Assembly (NCBI GenBank): GCA_049515175.1
Contig: JBEKUI010000040.1
Coordinates: forward strand, 1 to 21,754
From: JACQNR01 sp049515175
GTDB lineage: Bacteria; Acidobacteriota; Terriglobia; UBA7540
Length of the DNA: 21,754 nucleotides
Direction: 5' to 3'
Below are positions 15,404 to 21,754 of this stretch, piece by piece (the stretch's first letter is position 1; every line of letters begins with the position of its first letter). The position numbers and the translations under genes were made by a program. The notes under the pieces were generated by a model. That model was not told the DNA's origin. It ran no database searches and worked only from the letters and a program-made list of their open reading frames with translations.

Positions 15404-15715
15404 ATGAAAAATCTGCAGCAGATCCAACAGATCATGAAGCAGGTTCAGCAGATGCAGGAGCAGATCCAGAAGCAGCTGGACGATCTGCTGGTGGAAGCCT
15501 CAGCGGGCGGGGGCATGGTTACCGTCAGGATGAATGGCCAGAAACAGCTCCAGGGCGTGACCATCGACCCGGAAGTCTTTGCCTCCCACGACGCCGAAAT
15601 GTTGCAGGACCTGGTGAGGGCCGCCGTCAACGAAGCCACCCGCAGGGTCGACGAACAACTGGCCAGCCGCGTCGGCAACCTTGCCGGCGGATTGAACTTT
15701 CCCGGCCTGACCTAG
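15404..15715 (+). CDS. ybaB: YbaB/EbfC nucleoid-associated DNA-binding protein
   Basis: Small dimeric protein that coats DNA; in many bacteria it is encoded between dnaX and recR. 103 residues, typical length. The N-terminal helix is Gln/Met-rich (QQIQQIMKQVQQMQEQIQKQ), followed by VEASAGGGMVTVRMNGQ, the family's beta hairpin, and a C-terminal helix. AGGAG at 15392-15396, overlapping the dnaX stop, sets the start. The TAG stop adjoins a heptamer repeat array. Confidence 0.96.
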   Translation: MKNLQQIQQIMKQVQQMQEQIQKQLDDLLVEASAGGGMVTVRMNGQKQLQGVTIDPEVFASHDAEMLQDLVRAAVNEATRRVDEQLASRVGNLAGGLNFPGLT

Positions 15716-15826
15716 AAACCGAAACTGGAAAATAGAAACTTGAAATTGGAAACTGGAAACTGGCAGGGCGGTGCGATCCTAGGTTAGCGAGTTCCCAGTT
15801 TCGAGTTTCCAATTTCCGATTTCCAG
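15716..15826. repeat. Heptamer inverted repeat between ybaB and recR
   Basis: Six consecutive units run from 15721 to 15762: GAAACTG, GAAAATA, GAAACTT, GAAATTG, GAAACTG and GAAACTG. The opposite strand of 15788-15826 carries GAAATCG, GAAATTG, GAAACTC, GAAACTG and GGAACTC in 7-base register. The arms can pair over some 20 bases. The right arm ends at the base before the recR start codon. Confidence 0.8.
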
Positions 15827-16426
15827 ATGAAGGATTTTGCTGAGCCTCTGGCTCGCCTTATTGACGAACTGAAGCGCCTGCCCGGCATCGGGCAGAAGTC
15901 CGCGCAGCGCATCGCCTTCCACCTCGAACGCGCCCCCCGCGAAGACGTTGAGCGGTTCGCGACCGCCCTCCTCGACGCCAAGGACAAGATCAAGCTCTGC
16001 AGCCAGTGCAACAACTTCACCGACATTGACCCCTGCGGTTATTGCGCCGACCCAACACGAAATCCGGAAGTCATCTGCGTGGTCGAGACGCCCTACAACG
16101 TGGTCAACGTCGAGAAGACGCGCGAGTTCAGCGGCCGCTATCACGTCCTGCACGGCGCGCTCTCACCCCTGCAGGGGATCGGGCCGGAACAGCTCAAGCT
16201 GAAGAACCTCATCGAGCGCCTCAAGGGCGGGCAGGTGAAGGAAATCATCGTCGCCACCAACCCCAACGTGGAAGGCGAAGCCACGGCCATCTACCTCTCC
16301 AAGCTCATCAAACCGCTGGGCGTTAAGGTAACCCGCATCGCGATGGGCATCCCTGTCGGCTCGGAACTCGAGTTCGCCGACGAGGTCACCATGCTTAAGG
16401 CCCTGGAAGGCCGCCGGGAGCTGTAA
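15827..16426 (+). CDS. recR: Recombination mediator RecR
   Basis: Acts with RecO and RecF to load RecA on gapped DNA. 199 residues, the usual length. Helix-hairpin-helix LPGIGQKSAQRIAFHL (about 18-33), C4 zinc finger Cys58-xx-Cys61, Cys70-xx-Cys73, and a Toprim domain with VICVVETPYNVVNVEK and the ATNPNVEGEATAIYL segment. The start at 15827 fits the family N-terminus. No ribosome binding site precedes it; the bases before the ATG are the arm of a repeat hairpin. Confidence 0.97.
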   Translation: MKDFAEPLARLIDELKRLPGIGQKSAQRIAFHLERAPREDVERFATALLDAKDKIKLCSQCNNFTDIDPCGYCADPTRNPEVICVVETPYNVVNVEKTREFSGRYHVLHGALSPLQGIGPEQLKLKNLIERLKGGQVKEIIVATNPNVEGEATAIYLSKLIKPLGVKVTRIAMGIPVGSELEFADEVTMLKALEGRREL

Positions 16427-16535
16427 CCCCCACCCCCCAAGTCAGCCCCACAAAGTGACATATTGACTGAAGCGGTGTGGTACAATCCGCCCCTGGGGCA
16501 TTCTGTCCGAAAACCTGCCGGGGCGAGGAAACCTT

Positions 16536-18530
16536 ATGAGCGACGAGTCTGTAAAGTCGGGGAAAGCCTTCCCATTTCCTGGCATCCCCACTACCGCCGA
16601 CGGCGCTGGAACGGTGGTCTGGGTTGAGACCCATATCACCCAGGGCGCCTGCGCCTATCCCATCACCTCCTCAACCACCATGGGGGGCGGCTACCAGGCG
16701 GAGGTGGCCAACAGCAAACGCAACCTCTGGGGCGAGTCGCTGGCCTTCATCGAGCCGGAATCCGAGCACAGCGCCGCTTCCAGTTGCGAAGGCTTTGCCG
16801 TAGCGGGGGGCCGGGTGACCAACTTCACCTCCGGCCAGGGCCTGGTCCTGATGAAGGAAGTGCTCTACACGATCTCCGGCAAGCGCCTGCCCATCGTCTT
16901 CCACATTGGCGCGCGGGCGCTGACCTCGCATTCGCTCAACGTCCATGCTGGCCACGACGACGTAATGGCGGTTGCCGACTGCGGTTGGGGGATCCTTTTC
17001 GGGAAAAATGCCCAAAACGCCGGCGACCTCGCCTTGATTGCCCGCCGCGCCGCCGAGGATTCGGCGACCCCCTTCTTGAACGTTCAGGACGGCTTCCTGA
17101 CCACCCATACCATTGAAAACGTTAGACTTCCAGAGCCAGAGTTCATGAAGCAGTACATCGGTCCGGCGAGCGCCAAGCTGATTAACCTGATGGACCCGGA
17201 CCGCCCGGTGATGAGCGGCGTGGTGCAGAACCAGGACAGCTACATGAAGGGCAAGATCGCCCAGCGTGCTTACTACGACCGCGTCCCTGCGGCGCTCGAG
17301 CGTGCCATGCAGGAGTTTTACGAAGCCACCGGCCGCCGCTACGGCCTGATCGAGCCCTATCGCCTCGAAGATGCCGAGTACGTCATCGTGGGCATGGGCG
17401 GCCTGGTCGAGACGGCGCAGGCGACGGTCGATTACCTGCGCAAGACTGAGGGCCTGCGCATCGGGGCGCTGCACGTGACGTCGTTCCGACCGTTCCACGG
17501 CGCGCAGATCGTCGAAGCGCTCAAAAACGCCCGCGCGATTTCGGTGATCGAGCGCATGGACAACCCATTGGCGGAATCGAACCCGCTGGTCTGCGAAATC
17601 AAGGCGGCGTTTGCCAGCGCCCTGACGGGGACTCCGCCCTACAAGAAGATCAACTCCATGCCGGAGTTCCTCTCCGGCTCCGGAGGTCTGGGGAGCCGCG
17701 ACATTCGTCCCGGAGACTTCCTCGCCGTGGCGCGCAACATGGCTTTCGGCAACGGCTCGAAGCGCTATTACTTCACCGTCGGCATCAAGCACGAGCTGGG
17801 GCTCGAGCCGCCGACCGATCCTGACGTGCGGCCCGACGGCGCCTTCTCGATGCGCGGCCACTCGGTGGGCGGCTACGGTTCGGTGACGACCAACAAGGTC
17901 ATCGCCACGATCGTGGGCGAGTCCTTCGGTCTTTACGTGCAGGCTTATCCCAAGTACGGCTCGGAGAAGAAGGGATTGCCAACGACCTACTACCTGACGG
18001 TCGCGCCGGAGCCGATCCTGACGCATTGCGAGCTGGAGCACGTGGATTTCGTTCCCCTGAATGACGTGAATGCTTTCAACCTGGGCAACCCGCTCGCCGG
18101 CATCATGCCCGGCGGCATGATCTTCATCCAAAGCGATAAGACCGAGCCGGCGGAAATCTGGGCGGGGATTCCCCACTACGCGAAGAAGAGCATCCGGCAG
18201 AAGCACCTGCGCGTCTATGTGCTCGACACGGTCAAGATCGCGCGCGAAGTGGCCACCAGCCCCGACCTTATCCAGCGCATGCAGGGCATCGTGCTGCTCG
18301 GCATCTTCCTGCGCGTGACGCCCTTCCGCGACTCGGGGGGCCTTTCCGACGAGCAGATCTTTGCCGGGGTGGAGAAATCGCTGCGCAAGTACTTCGGCAA
18401 GCGCGGCGAGCAGGTCGTGCAGGATAACCTCACCTGCGTGCGGCGCGGCTACACACAGGTCTTTGAGATTCCGCGCGAGTTGATGAACGGCGAAGGCGCC
18501 GCGGTCGCGGAAGCGGCCGCCACGGCGTAG
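16536..18530 (+). CDS. Pyruvate:ferredoxin oxidoreductase, fused alpha/gamma chain (domains I-III)
   Basis: Part of the enzyme that turns pyruvate and CoA into acetyl-CoA and CO2 while reducing ferredoxin; a related 2-oxoacid substrate is possible. 664 residues. Domain I (about 25-260) binds the pyrimidine ring of thiamine diphosphate and shows AYPITSSTTMGGGYQAEVA and VFHIGARALTSHSLNVHAGH. Domain II is about 265-390 (YVIVGMGGLVETAQATVDYL). The gamma domain III (about 410-650) has RGHSVGGYGSVTTNKVIA. Ferredoxin and TPP-phosphate domains are left to the next gene. GAGGAAA lies 5 bases before the ATG, and a -10-like TACAAT is at 16481 without a well-spaced -35. The TAG stop is the head of a palindromic repeat. 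Confidence 0.9.
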   Translation: MSDESVKSGKAFPFPGIPTTADGAGTVVWVETHITQGACAYPITSSTTMGGGYQAEVANSKRNLWGESLAFIEPESEHSAASSCEGFAVAGGRVTNFTSGQGLVLMKEVLYTISGKRLPIVFHIGARALTSHSLNVHAGHDDVMAVADCGWGILFGKNAQNAGDLALIARRAAEDSATPFLNVQDGFLTTHTIENVRLPEPEFMKQYIGPASAKLINLMDPDRPVMSGVVQNQDSYMKGKIAQRAYYDRVPAALERAMQEFYEATGRRYGLIEPYRLEDAEYVIVGMGGLVETAQATVDYLRKTEGLRIGALHVTSFRPFHGAQIVEALKNARAISVIERMDNPLAESNPLVCEIKAAFASALTGTPPYKKINSMPEFLSGSGGLGSRDIRPGDFLAVARNMAFGNGSKRYYFTVGIKHELGLEPPTDPDVRPDGAFSMRGHSVGGYGSVTTNKVIATIVGESFGLYVQAYPKYGSEKKGLPTTYYLTVAPEPILTHCELEHVDFVPLNDVNAFNLGNPLAGIMPGGMIFIQSDKTEPAEIWAGIPHYAKKSIRQKHLRVYVLDTVKIAREVATSPDLIQRMQGIVLLGIFLRVTPFRDSGGLSDEQIFAGVEKSLRKYFGKRGEQVVQDNLTCVRRGYTQVFEIPRELMNGEGAAVAEAAATA

Positions 18531-18580
18531 AGACGCCCCGGTGGGGCGTCTCCTGAGACGTTCCATCGGAACGTCTCTAC
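18527..18580. repeat. GTAG-headed double palindrome
   Basis: A 54-base element bounded by GTAGAGACG and its complement CGTCTCTAC. It contains two 10-bp hairpins: GAGACGCCCC-GGT-GGGGCGTCTC (18530-18552) and GAGACGTTCC-ATC-GGAACGTCTC (18555-18577). Its first four bases include the TAG stop (18528-18530) of the oxidoreductase alpha/gamma gene, and it ends at the ribosome binding site of the next gene. Confidence 0.8.
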
Positions 18581-18594
18581 AAAGGAGCCAACCG

Positions 18595-19475
18595 ATGGGC
18601 ACTGCATTCGAACCGAGCAATGGGGCGTCGGCAGAGACTTTGCTTGATGTAGCGCGCTTCAACGACGAAGTCGTGGGCGACTACAACACCGGCACGGCGG
18701 AGAAAGGTTTGCCCGCCGACCTCGACTTGGCGCGCAGCCTGGTTCCAGCGGGCACCGGCGCCCTGCGCGACTTCAGCTACATCGCCCCGGACATTCCCGA
18801 GTTCATCGCCTCGAACTGCGTGGGCTGCATGGAGTGCGTCACCGAGTGCCCCGACACGGCGATTCTGGGCAAAGCGATTCCCCTCGAATCATTGGAGAAG
18901 AAGGCCGCGGAGATTACCGACGAAGCGGAGCGCAATCGCCTGCGCGCCATGTGGATCGAAACCACGAAGTACTACAAAGTTTACGAAAAGAAAGGCGAAG
19001 TGCCGGCGCTGTTCGGCATCTTCATCGACCCTACGAAGTGCAAGGGCTGCGCGGAGTGCGTGGCCGCCTGCGGCGATCACCAGGCCCTGAAGATGATCCG
19101 CAAGAACCCGGCCCCGCCATCGTCAATACCTACACCACCTGCCAGCCCGAGCACGGCGTCGCCGACGATCGCGCCATGGCGCAGGCCAGGCTCGCCGCCG
19201 AGTCGCGCGCCTTTCCGCTCTTCATCTATGATCCGCGCAAGGGCGAGCGCATCAAGGAGCGCCTGAGTTTGCAGGGCAACCCCGCCATGAAAGACGATTG
19301 GTACGTCATCCCCAAGACGGGCGAAGTCGTCAATTTCATCACCTTCGCGCGCACCGAAGGCCGCTTCGCCAAACACTTCGATAAAGAAGGTAAACCTTCC
19401 GACGTCCTCCTTGCCTCCCAGCCGGACCGCCTCGAAAACTGGCGGCAACTTCAGGAACTCGCGGGACTTCGGTAG
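18595..19475 (+). pseudogene. Pyruvate:ferredoxin oxidoreductase, ferredoxin/TPP-domain chain with internal deletion and frameshift
   Basis: AAAGGAG (18581-18587) precedes the ATG. The first part is a good 2x[4Fe-4S] ferredoxin-like domain V: CVGCMECVTECPD and CKGCAECVAACGDHQALKMI. After IRKN the reading runs out of frame and stops at 19266. One frame over, from about 19107, the text resumes as PGPAIVNTYTTCQPEHG and continues to the TAG at 19475 (PLFIYDPRKGERIKERLSLQ, ARTEGRFAKHFDKEGKPSD). This matches the last part of domain VI. The middle of domain VI, with the GDG...N motif that binds thiamine diphosphate, is missing, by comparison roughly 250-300 residues. Both remaining parts look undecayed, so the loss is recent or an assembly error. 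As given, the gene cannot make a working chain. Confidence 0.82.
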
Positions 19476-19494
19476 GGGAGCGCTCCGCGCTTCC
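19472..19494. repeat. GTAG-headed palindrome at the end of the oxidoreductase remnant
   Basis: GTAG (19472-19475) leads into GGGAGCGC-TCC-GCGCTTCC (19476-19494 including the loop and last bases), an 8-bp stem with one G-T wobble. The TAG of the head is the stop codon of the C-terminal oxidoreductase fragment. Confidence 0.6.
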
Positions 19495-19524
19495 GTCGGC
19501 TGATACACGACCCCTGCCTTTTGG

Positions 19525-19544
19525 GTGTACACTCGCGGGTACAC
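19525..19544. promoter_or_regulatory. Candidate operator: GTGTAC inverted repeat
   Basis: GTGTAC (19525-19530) and GTACAC (19539-19544) are perfect inverted copies separated by 8 bases. Further TACAC boxes occur near 19504 and 19585. It lies about 70 bases before the winged-helix gene, where an autoregulatory site would be expected. Confidence 0.35.
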
Positions 19545-19613
19545 GAATTCCCAAAAAGAAATGGCGGCTCGTTTCTCTGGACTACACACTCTTAACTTGC
19601 CGCGAGGTGAAAG

Positions 19614-19856
19614 ATGTTGACGAGGAACGACCTGATACCGTGGGTTATAGAGGCATTGAAGGGCCTCGGTGGAAGGGGCAGAATTGACAAGATCTGTGAG
19701 CACGTTTGGAACAATCACGAGCACGAGCTACGGGCCTCCGGCGGCCTCCTTTTCAAGTGGCAGTACGAGATTCGATGGGCAGCCAAAACGCTACGTGAGC
19801 GCAGAGTCCTAAAAGCAGCCGCCGTTTCACGAAAGGGCTACTGGGAACTAGCATGA
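19614..19856 (+). CDS. Small winged-helix protein, Mrr N-terminal-like
   Basis: 80 residues that form essentially one winged-helix domain: helices LIPWVIEALKGLGG, IDKICEHVWNNH, a helix with KWQYEIRWAAKTLRERRV, and the wing ending KGYWEL. The W-A-x-x-x-L-R/K then G-x-W-E-L pattern resembles the N-terminal domain of Mrr-type restriction proteins, but no nuclease domain follows. GAGGTGA lies 3-4 bases upstream of the ATG. Base composition is less G/C-biased than the surrounding core genes. It may be a stand-alone DNA-binding protein or a remnant of a larger defence gene; the stop is clean and the next open frame is unrelated. Confidence 0.68.
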   Translation: MLTRNDLIPWVIEALKGLGGRGRIDKICEHVWNNHEHELRASGGLLFKWQYEIRWAAKTLRERRVLKAAAVSRKGYWELA

Positions 19857-19923
19857 GTGCCCCGTCACGAATTGGTAGCTGACCGGCACCCCAAGAAATA
19901 CCGGAACGAGTGCGAAGTTCACG

Positions 19924-20241
19924 ATGATATTTCCAATTGAGCTCGCTGCGGCACTTCATGAATTAGTCGGGAGAGGCTTGCTGTCCAGCTATGAACACTC
20001 CGAAATCCTCAAGAGACTGGGCCGCAATGAGGCCTTAGAGGTGACCGATGAGTTGCGCCGCCAAGGCAGGATTACGTTCAAACAGTTCGACGGGATCATG
20101 CGAGCAATCGACCGTGATCGAACGGCGCAAGCTAAGGCGAGAAGAAAAGAAGTCTTCCGATCCATTGACCAAAAACATAGTCATGGCGGCTCTCCTGTGG
20201 TGCAAGGCGGCCTCCCGAGTCTGGGCAAGCGGCGTCCCTAG
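19924..20241 (+). CDS. Hypothetical protein
   Basis: 105 codons; not recognised. The first 65 residues look like a real helical protein (LAAALHELVGRGLLSS, ILKRLGRNEALEVTDELRRQ, GRITFKQFDGIMRAID), possibly a small helical-bundle or DNA-binding fold. The tail from about residue 80 (Gly/Ser/Pro-rich) looks non-native and may be read-through into intergenic DNA. The ribosome binding site is weak. It ends 3 bases from the converging toxin gene. Confidence 0.4.
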   Translation: MIFPIELAAALHELVGRGLLSSYEHSEILKRLGRNEALEVTDELRRQGRITFKQFDGIMRAIDRDRTAQAKARRKEVFRSIDQKHSHGGSPVVQGGLPSLGKRRP

Positions 20242-20244
20242 CGC

Positions 20245-20517
20245 TCAGGATGACATGCCTCGACGCCCGTGCCAAACGCTCAGGATCTCCAGAAGGTTAA
20301 CCCGGGCACGATAGGAAATGACGTAAGGCGGGATGATGAGATTCCGCGTCCCAGGCCTGCGCCCCGGTTTGCCCAGGTGCGGGAACTCCGCGAGATGTTC
20401 GACGCTGCTCACAAGGTGCGCCGCCACGCGCTCGGCGGCCTGGGGTTTGTCCTGCGCGATGTAGTCCTCGATTTCGGCAAGATCTGAAATCGCCTGCTCG
20501 GTCCAAACTATTTCCAT
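20245..20517 (-). CDS. RelE/ParE-type toxin
   Basis: About 90 residues with the RelE/ParE plan: N-terminal strand (MEIVWTEQA), two helices (ISDLAEIEDYI, AAERVAAHLVSSVEHLAEFP), then HLGKPGRRPGTRNLIIPPYV and the closing strands YRARVNLLEILSVWHGRR. Such toxins block gyrase (ParE) or cleave mRNA on the ribosome (RelE); GTRNLIIPPYVISYR followed by the His/Arg-rich end fits ParE better. I prefer ATG 20517, 4 bases after the antitoxin stop; an ATG at 20538 would overlap it by 17 bases. It is the second gene of an antitoxin-toxin operon. Confidence 0.87.
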   Translation of the reverse strand: MEIVWTEQAISDLAEIEDYIAQDKPQAAERVAAHLVSSVEHLAEFPHLGKPGRRPGTRNLIIPPYVISYRARVNLLEILSVWHGRRGMSS

Positions 20518-20521
20518 ACCG

Positions 20522-20869
20522 TTAAACACGCCGGTCATGGCCCGGCGCTACAAACCGAAATTGATTGCTCCGTCGAGACTCCTTGCATCGAGGTGGAGGC
20601 AGCTTGCGCTTGCTGCCCCAGGATTGGAGGTAGCGCTTGACCGCCTCGTGCGGGACGACGCGTCCGGCATCGGCGTCGCGAAGGCCCTGATCGATTCTCG
20701 CGAGTTGCTCTTCCTGCTCTTGGACGTAGCTCTCCAGGGCTTCGACCGCGAGGCGCGAACGGTTGCTGGCCGTCGTCTTGGCCAGACCCTCCAGCCGTTT
20801 TCTGAGTTTGACGGGAACCCGCACGCTGAGAATGGCCGTTCCGGCTTTGGTCGCTCGTTTGGTCTTCAT
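20522..20869 (-). CDS. Ribbon-helix-helix antitoxin (CopG/ParD-like)
   Basis: 115 residues from ATG 20869. The N-terminal ribbon-helix-helix domain reads AILSVRVPVKLRKRLEGLAK then NRSRLAVEALESYV and should bind the operon's operator. The C-terminal half (LRDADAGRVVPHEAVKRYLQ, SWG) is the toxin-binding tail usual for such antitoxins. About 20 extra residues after PPPRCK may be an extension past the normal end. The upstream TTG at 20905 is less likely because it would place coding sequence over the probable operator. Confidence 0.85.
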   Translation of the reverse strand: MKTKRATKAGTAILSVRVPVKLRKRLEGLAKTTASNRSRLAVEALESYVQEQEEQLARIDQGLRDADAGRVVPHEAVKRYLQSWGSKRKLPPPRCKESRRSNQFRFVAPGHDRRV

Positions 20870-20888
20870 GTACACATTTGTAGTACAA
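20869..20888. promoter_or_regulatory. Candidate operator of the toxin-antitoxin operon
   Basis: TGTAC (20869-20873) and GTACA (20883-20887) are inverted copies 9 bases apart. Inside this, TTGTA-G-TACAA (20878-20888) is a tight palindrome. The site touches the antitoxin start codon, as expected for autorepression by the ribbon-helix-helix protein. Confidence 0.45.
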
Positions 20889-20941
20889 CAATCAGGCGAA
20901 GTCAAGCGAGGCAGACGCGATCCTTTAGCGCAGGCCGCAGT

Positions 20942-20964
20942 GGCGATTCACGAATCGCCCCTAC
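20942..20964 (-). repeat. GTAG-headed palindrome at the end of dinB
   Basis: On the minus strand GTAG (20964-20961) is followed by GGGCGATTC-GT-GAATCGCC, an 8-bp stem (20959-20952 with 20949-20942). The TAG of the head is the dinB stop codon. The stem could also end transcription weakly, but there is no T-tract. Confidence 0.65.
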
Positions 20965-21754
20965 TCGCGGCCCAAGAACGTGCGCTTCTTGCGGGGTTTG
21001 GCGGGTTGGCCGGGATCGAGGGAGCGCGCGAGTTGGACGGATTCAAATCCGAAGCGCTCGCGCAGCTTGTCGGTGGTCTGCATGACGCGCTCGAGCTTCT
21101 GTTTTTGCGCGGCGTCGAGCAGGCGCGGCTGGAACGAACCGCGTTCGAGGTGCGAGGCGCGCACGCCGAGCAGGCGAATCTTCTGCTTGCGGTTCCAGGC
21201 GGCCTCGAAGAGCCGCAGCACGTTCTCGAAGATCACGGAATCGAGGTGGGTCGGCTCATCGAGCGTCACGTCGCGGGTCAGCGTACGGAAGCCGGAGTCG
21301 CGCAGCTTCAATCCAATGGTGCGCGCGAAGAGTTGGTGGTCGCGCAGCCGCCGCGCCACCAGCTGCGCCAGGTACGACAAGGTGCGCTCCAGCTCTTCCC
21401 CATCGTCAATATCCACGTCGAATGTCGTCTCGTGGCTGATGGACTTCGGCTCCTCACTGTATTGATACGCTTCGATGTCGCGGCCCTGCGACTTCGTGTA
21501 AAGCCACTCGCCGTAGGTTCCGAACCATTCCTTGAGCTTGCTCGCCCCGGCTTGGGCGAGATCTCCAATCGTCGTGATGCCGCGCGAGCGTAACTCGGGT
21601 TCCGTCACCTTGCCGATCCCTGGCATGCGGCGAATGGGCAGCGGCGCGAGAAACGATGCTTCGTAACCGGGGAATACGTGGAGCAGGCCATGGGGCTTCG
21701 CCTGGTCGGAAGCGATCTTGGAAACCAGATGCGATGTCGAAAGACCGACCGAAG
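20961..21754 (-). CDS. dinB: DNA polymerase IV, Y-family translesion polymerase (5' end outside window)
   Basis: Error-prone polymerase that copies past damaged bases. The visible 264 residues begin in the palm domain (SVGLSTSHLVSKIASDQAKP then HGLLHVFPGYEASFLAPLPI). They continue through the thumb helix-hairpin-helix RRMPGIGKVTEPELRSRGI and the little finger with SISHETTFDVDIDDGEELER and KIRLLGVRASHL. The C-terminal KPRKKRTFLGRE is basic. There is no beta-clamp motif that I can name with certainty. The start and the catalytic aspartates lie beyond the window. The stop codon is part of a repeat. Confidence 0.93.
   Translation of the reverse strand, partial: SVGLSTSHLVSKIASDQAKPHGLLHVFPGYEASFLAPLPIRRMPGIGKVTEPELRSRGITTIGDLAQAGASKLKEWFGTYGEWLYTKSQGRDIEAYQYSEEPKSISHETTFDVDIDDGEELERTLSYLAQLVARRLRDHQLFARTIGLKLRDSGFRTLTRDVTLDEPTHLDSVIFENVLRLFEAAWNRKQKIRLLGVRASHLERGSFQPRLLDAAQKQKLERVMQTTDKLRERFGFESVQLARSLDPGQPAKPRKKRTFLGRE

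Noticed and set aside
13550..15427. Minus-strand open frame of 625 codons opposite dnaX
   Set aside because: It is the antisense shadow of dnaX and ybaB in GC-rich DNA; its product is Arg/His/Gly-rich with no family pattern, while the plus strand gives clear DnaX motifs.
16463..16486. TTGACT and TACAAT as a promoter for the oxidoreductase genes
   Set aside because: The boxes are only 12 bases apart, too close for a sigma70 promoter; TACAAT alone is weak evidence.
16671..18662. Minus-strand open frame of 663 codons opposite the oxidoreductase alpha/gamma gene
   Set aside because: Antisense shadow; the plus-strand reading has full domain motifs and a ribosome binding site, the minus reading has neither.
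20522..20905. Longer antitoxin from TTG 20905
   Set aside because: The extra 12 residues overlie the operator-like palindromes and have no family similarity; ATG 20869 fits the ribbon-helix-helix start.

Overview
The window looks like chromosomal DNA of a high-GC member of the Acidobacteriota. This is inferred from the gene families (a TPR-type membrane Ser/Thr kinase with a FlgO/CsgG-like middle part, and a ccm operon carrying extra acidobacterial-looking genes) and from the style of the intergenic repeats. No marker gene settles the species.

Layout. Bases 1-2480 (minus) hold most of a large receptor-like Ser/Thr kinase with TPRs, cut by the window edge. It diverges from a cytochrome c maturation (System I) operon at 2736-9998 (plus): ccmE, ccmF, ccmH, a CcmI-like zinc-ribbon protein, a CcmI-like periplasmic/membrane protein, ccmA, ccmB, ccmC and a 49-codon ccmD. 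A perfect 16-bp parS palindrome lies inside this operon at 6276. Bases 10212-12466 hold a zinc-ribbon/FHA gene translationally coupled to a second Ser/Thr kinase with one membrane segment and an unrecognised outer domain. A convergent lipoprotein gene follows (12507-13202, minus). Next comes the housekeeping cluster ffs (SRP RNA), dnaX, ybaB, recR (13457-16426), the same order as near the origin of Bacillus subtilis. Bases 16536-19475 hold a split pyruvate:ferredoxin oxidoreductase. The first gene is intact; the second has lost the core of its thiamine-diphosphate domain and is out of frame. A small accessory strip (19476-20888) has a winged-helix protein, a hypothetical protein and a RelE/ParE-type toxin with its ribbon-helix-helix antitoxin. 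The window ends inside dinB (minus).

How the genes work together. The ccm genes should export and carry haem (CcmABCD), hand it to the chaperone CcmE, and ligate it to apocytochromes (CcmF/CcmH plus the two CcmI-like proteins). The machine is a variant: CcmE has Cys in place of the haem-binding His, CcmH has a CxCxC motif, and no CcmG is present. The FHA and kinase pair is likely one signalling unit. ffs, dnaX, ybaB and recR serve protein targeting, replication and recombination.

The most unexpected structure is in the DNA between genes. Four arrays of 7-bp units with a variable seventh base, each with an inverted or oppositely oriented partner, sit at ccmH, ccmA/ccmB, ffs/dnaX and ybaB/recR. 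A second family of GTAG-headed palindromes supplies the TAG stop codon of three genes and, in the opposite orientation, has become coding sequence in the linker of the first kinase.
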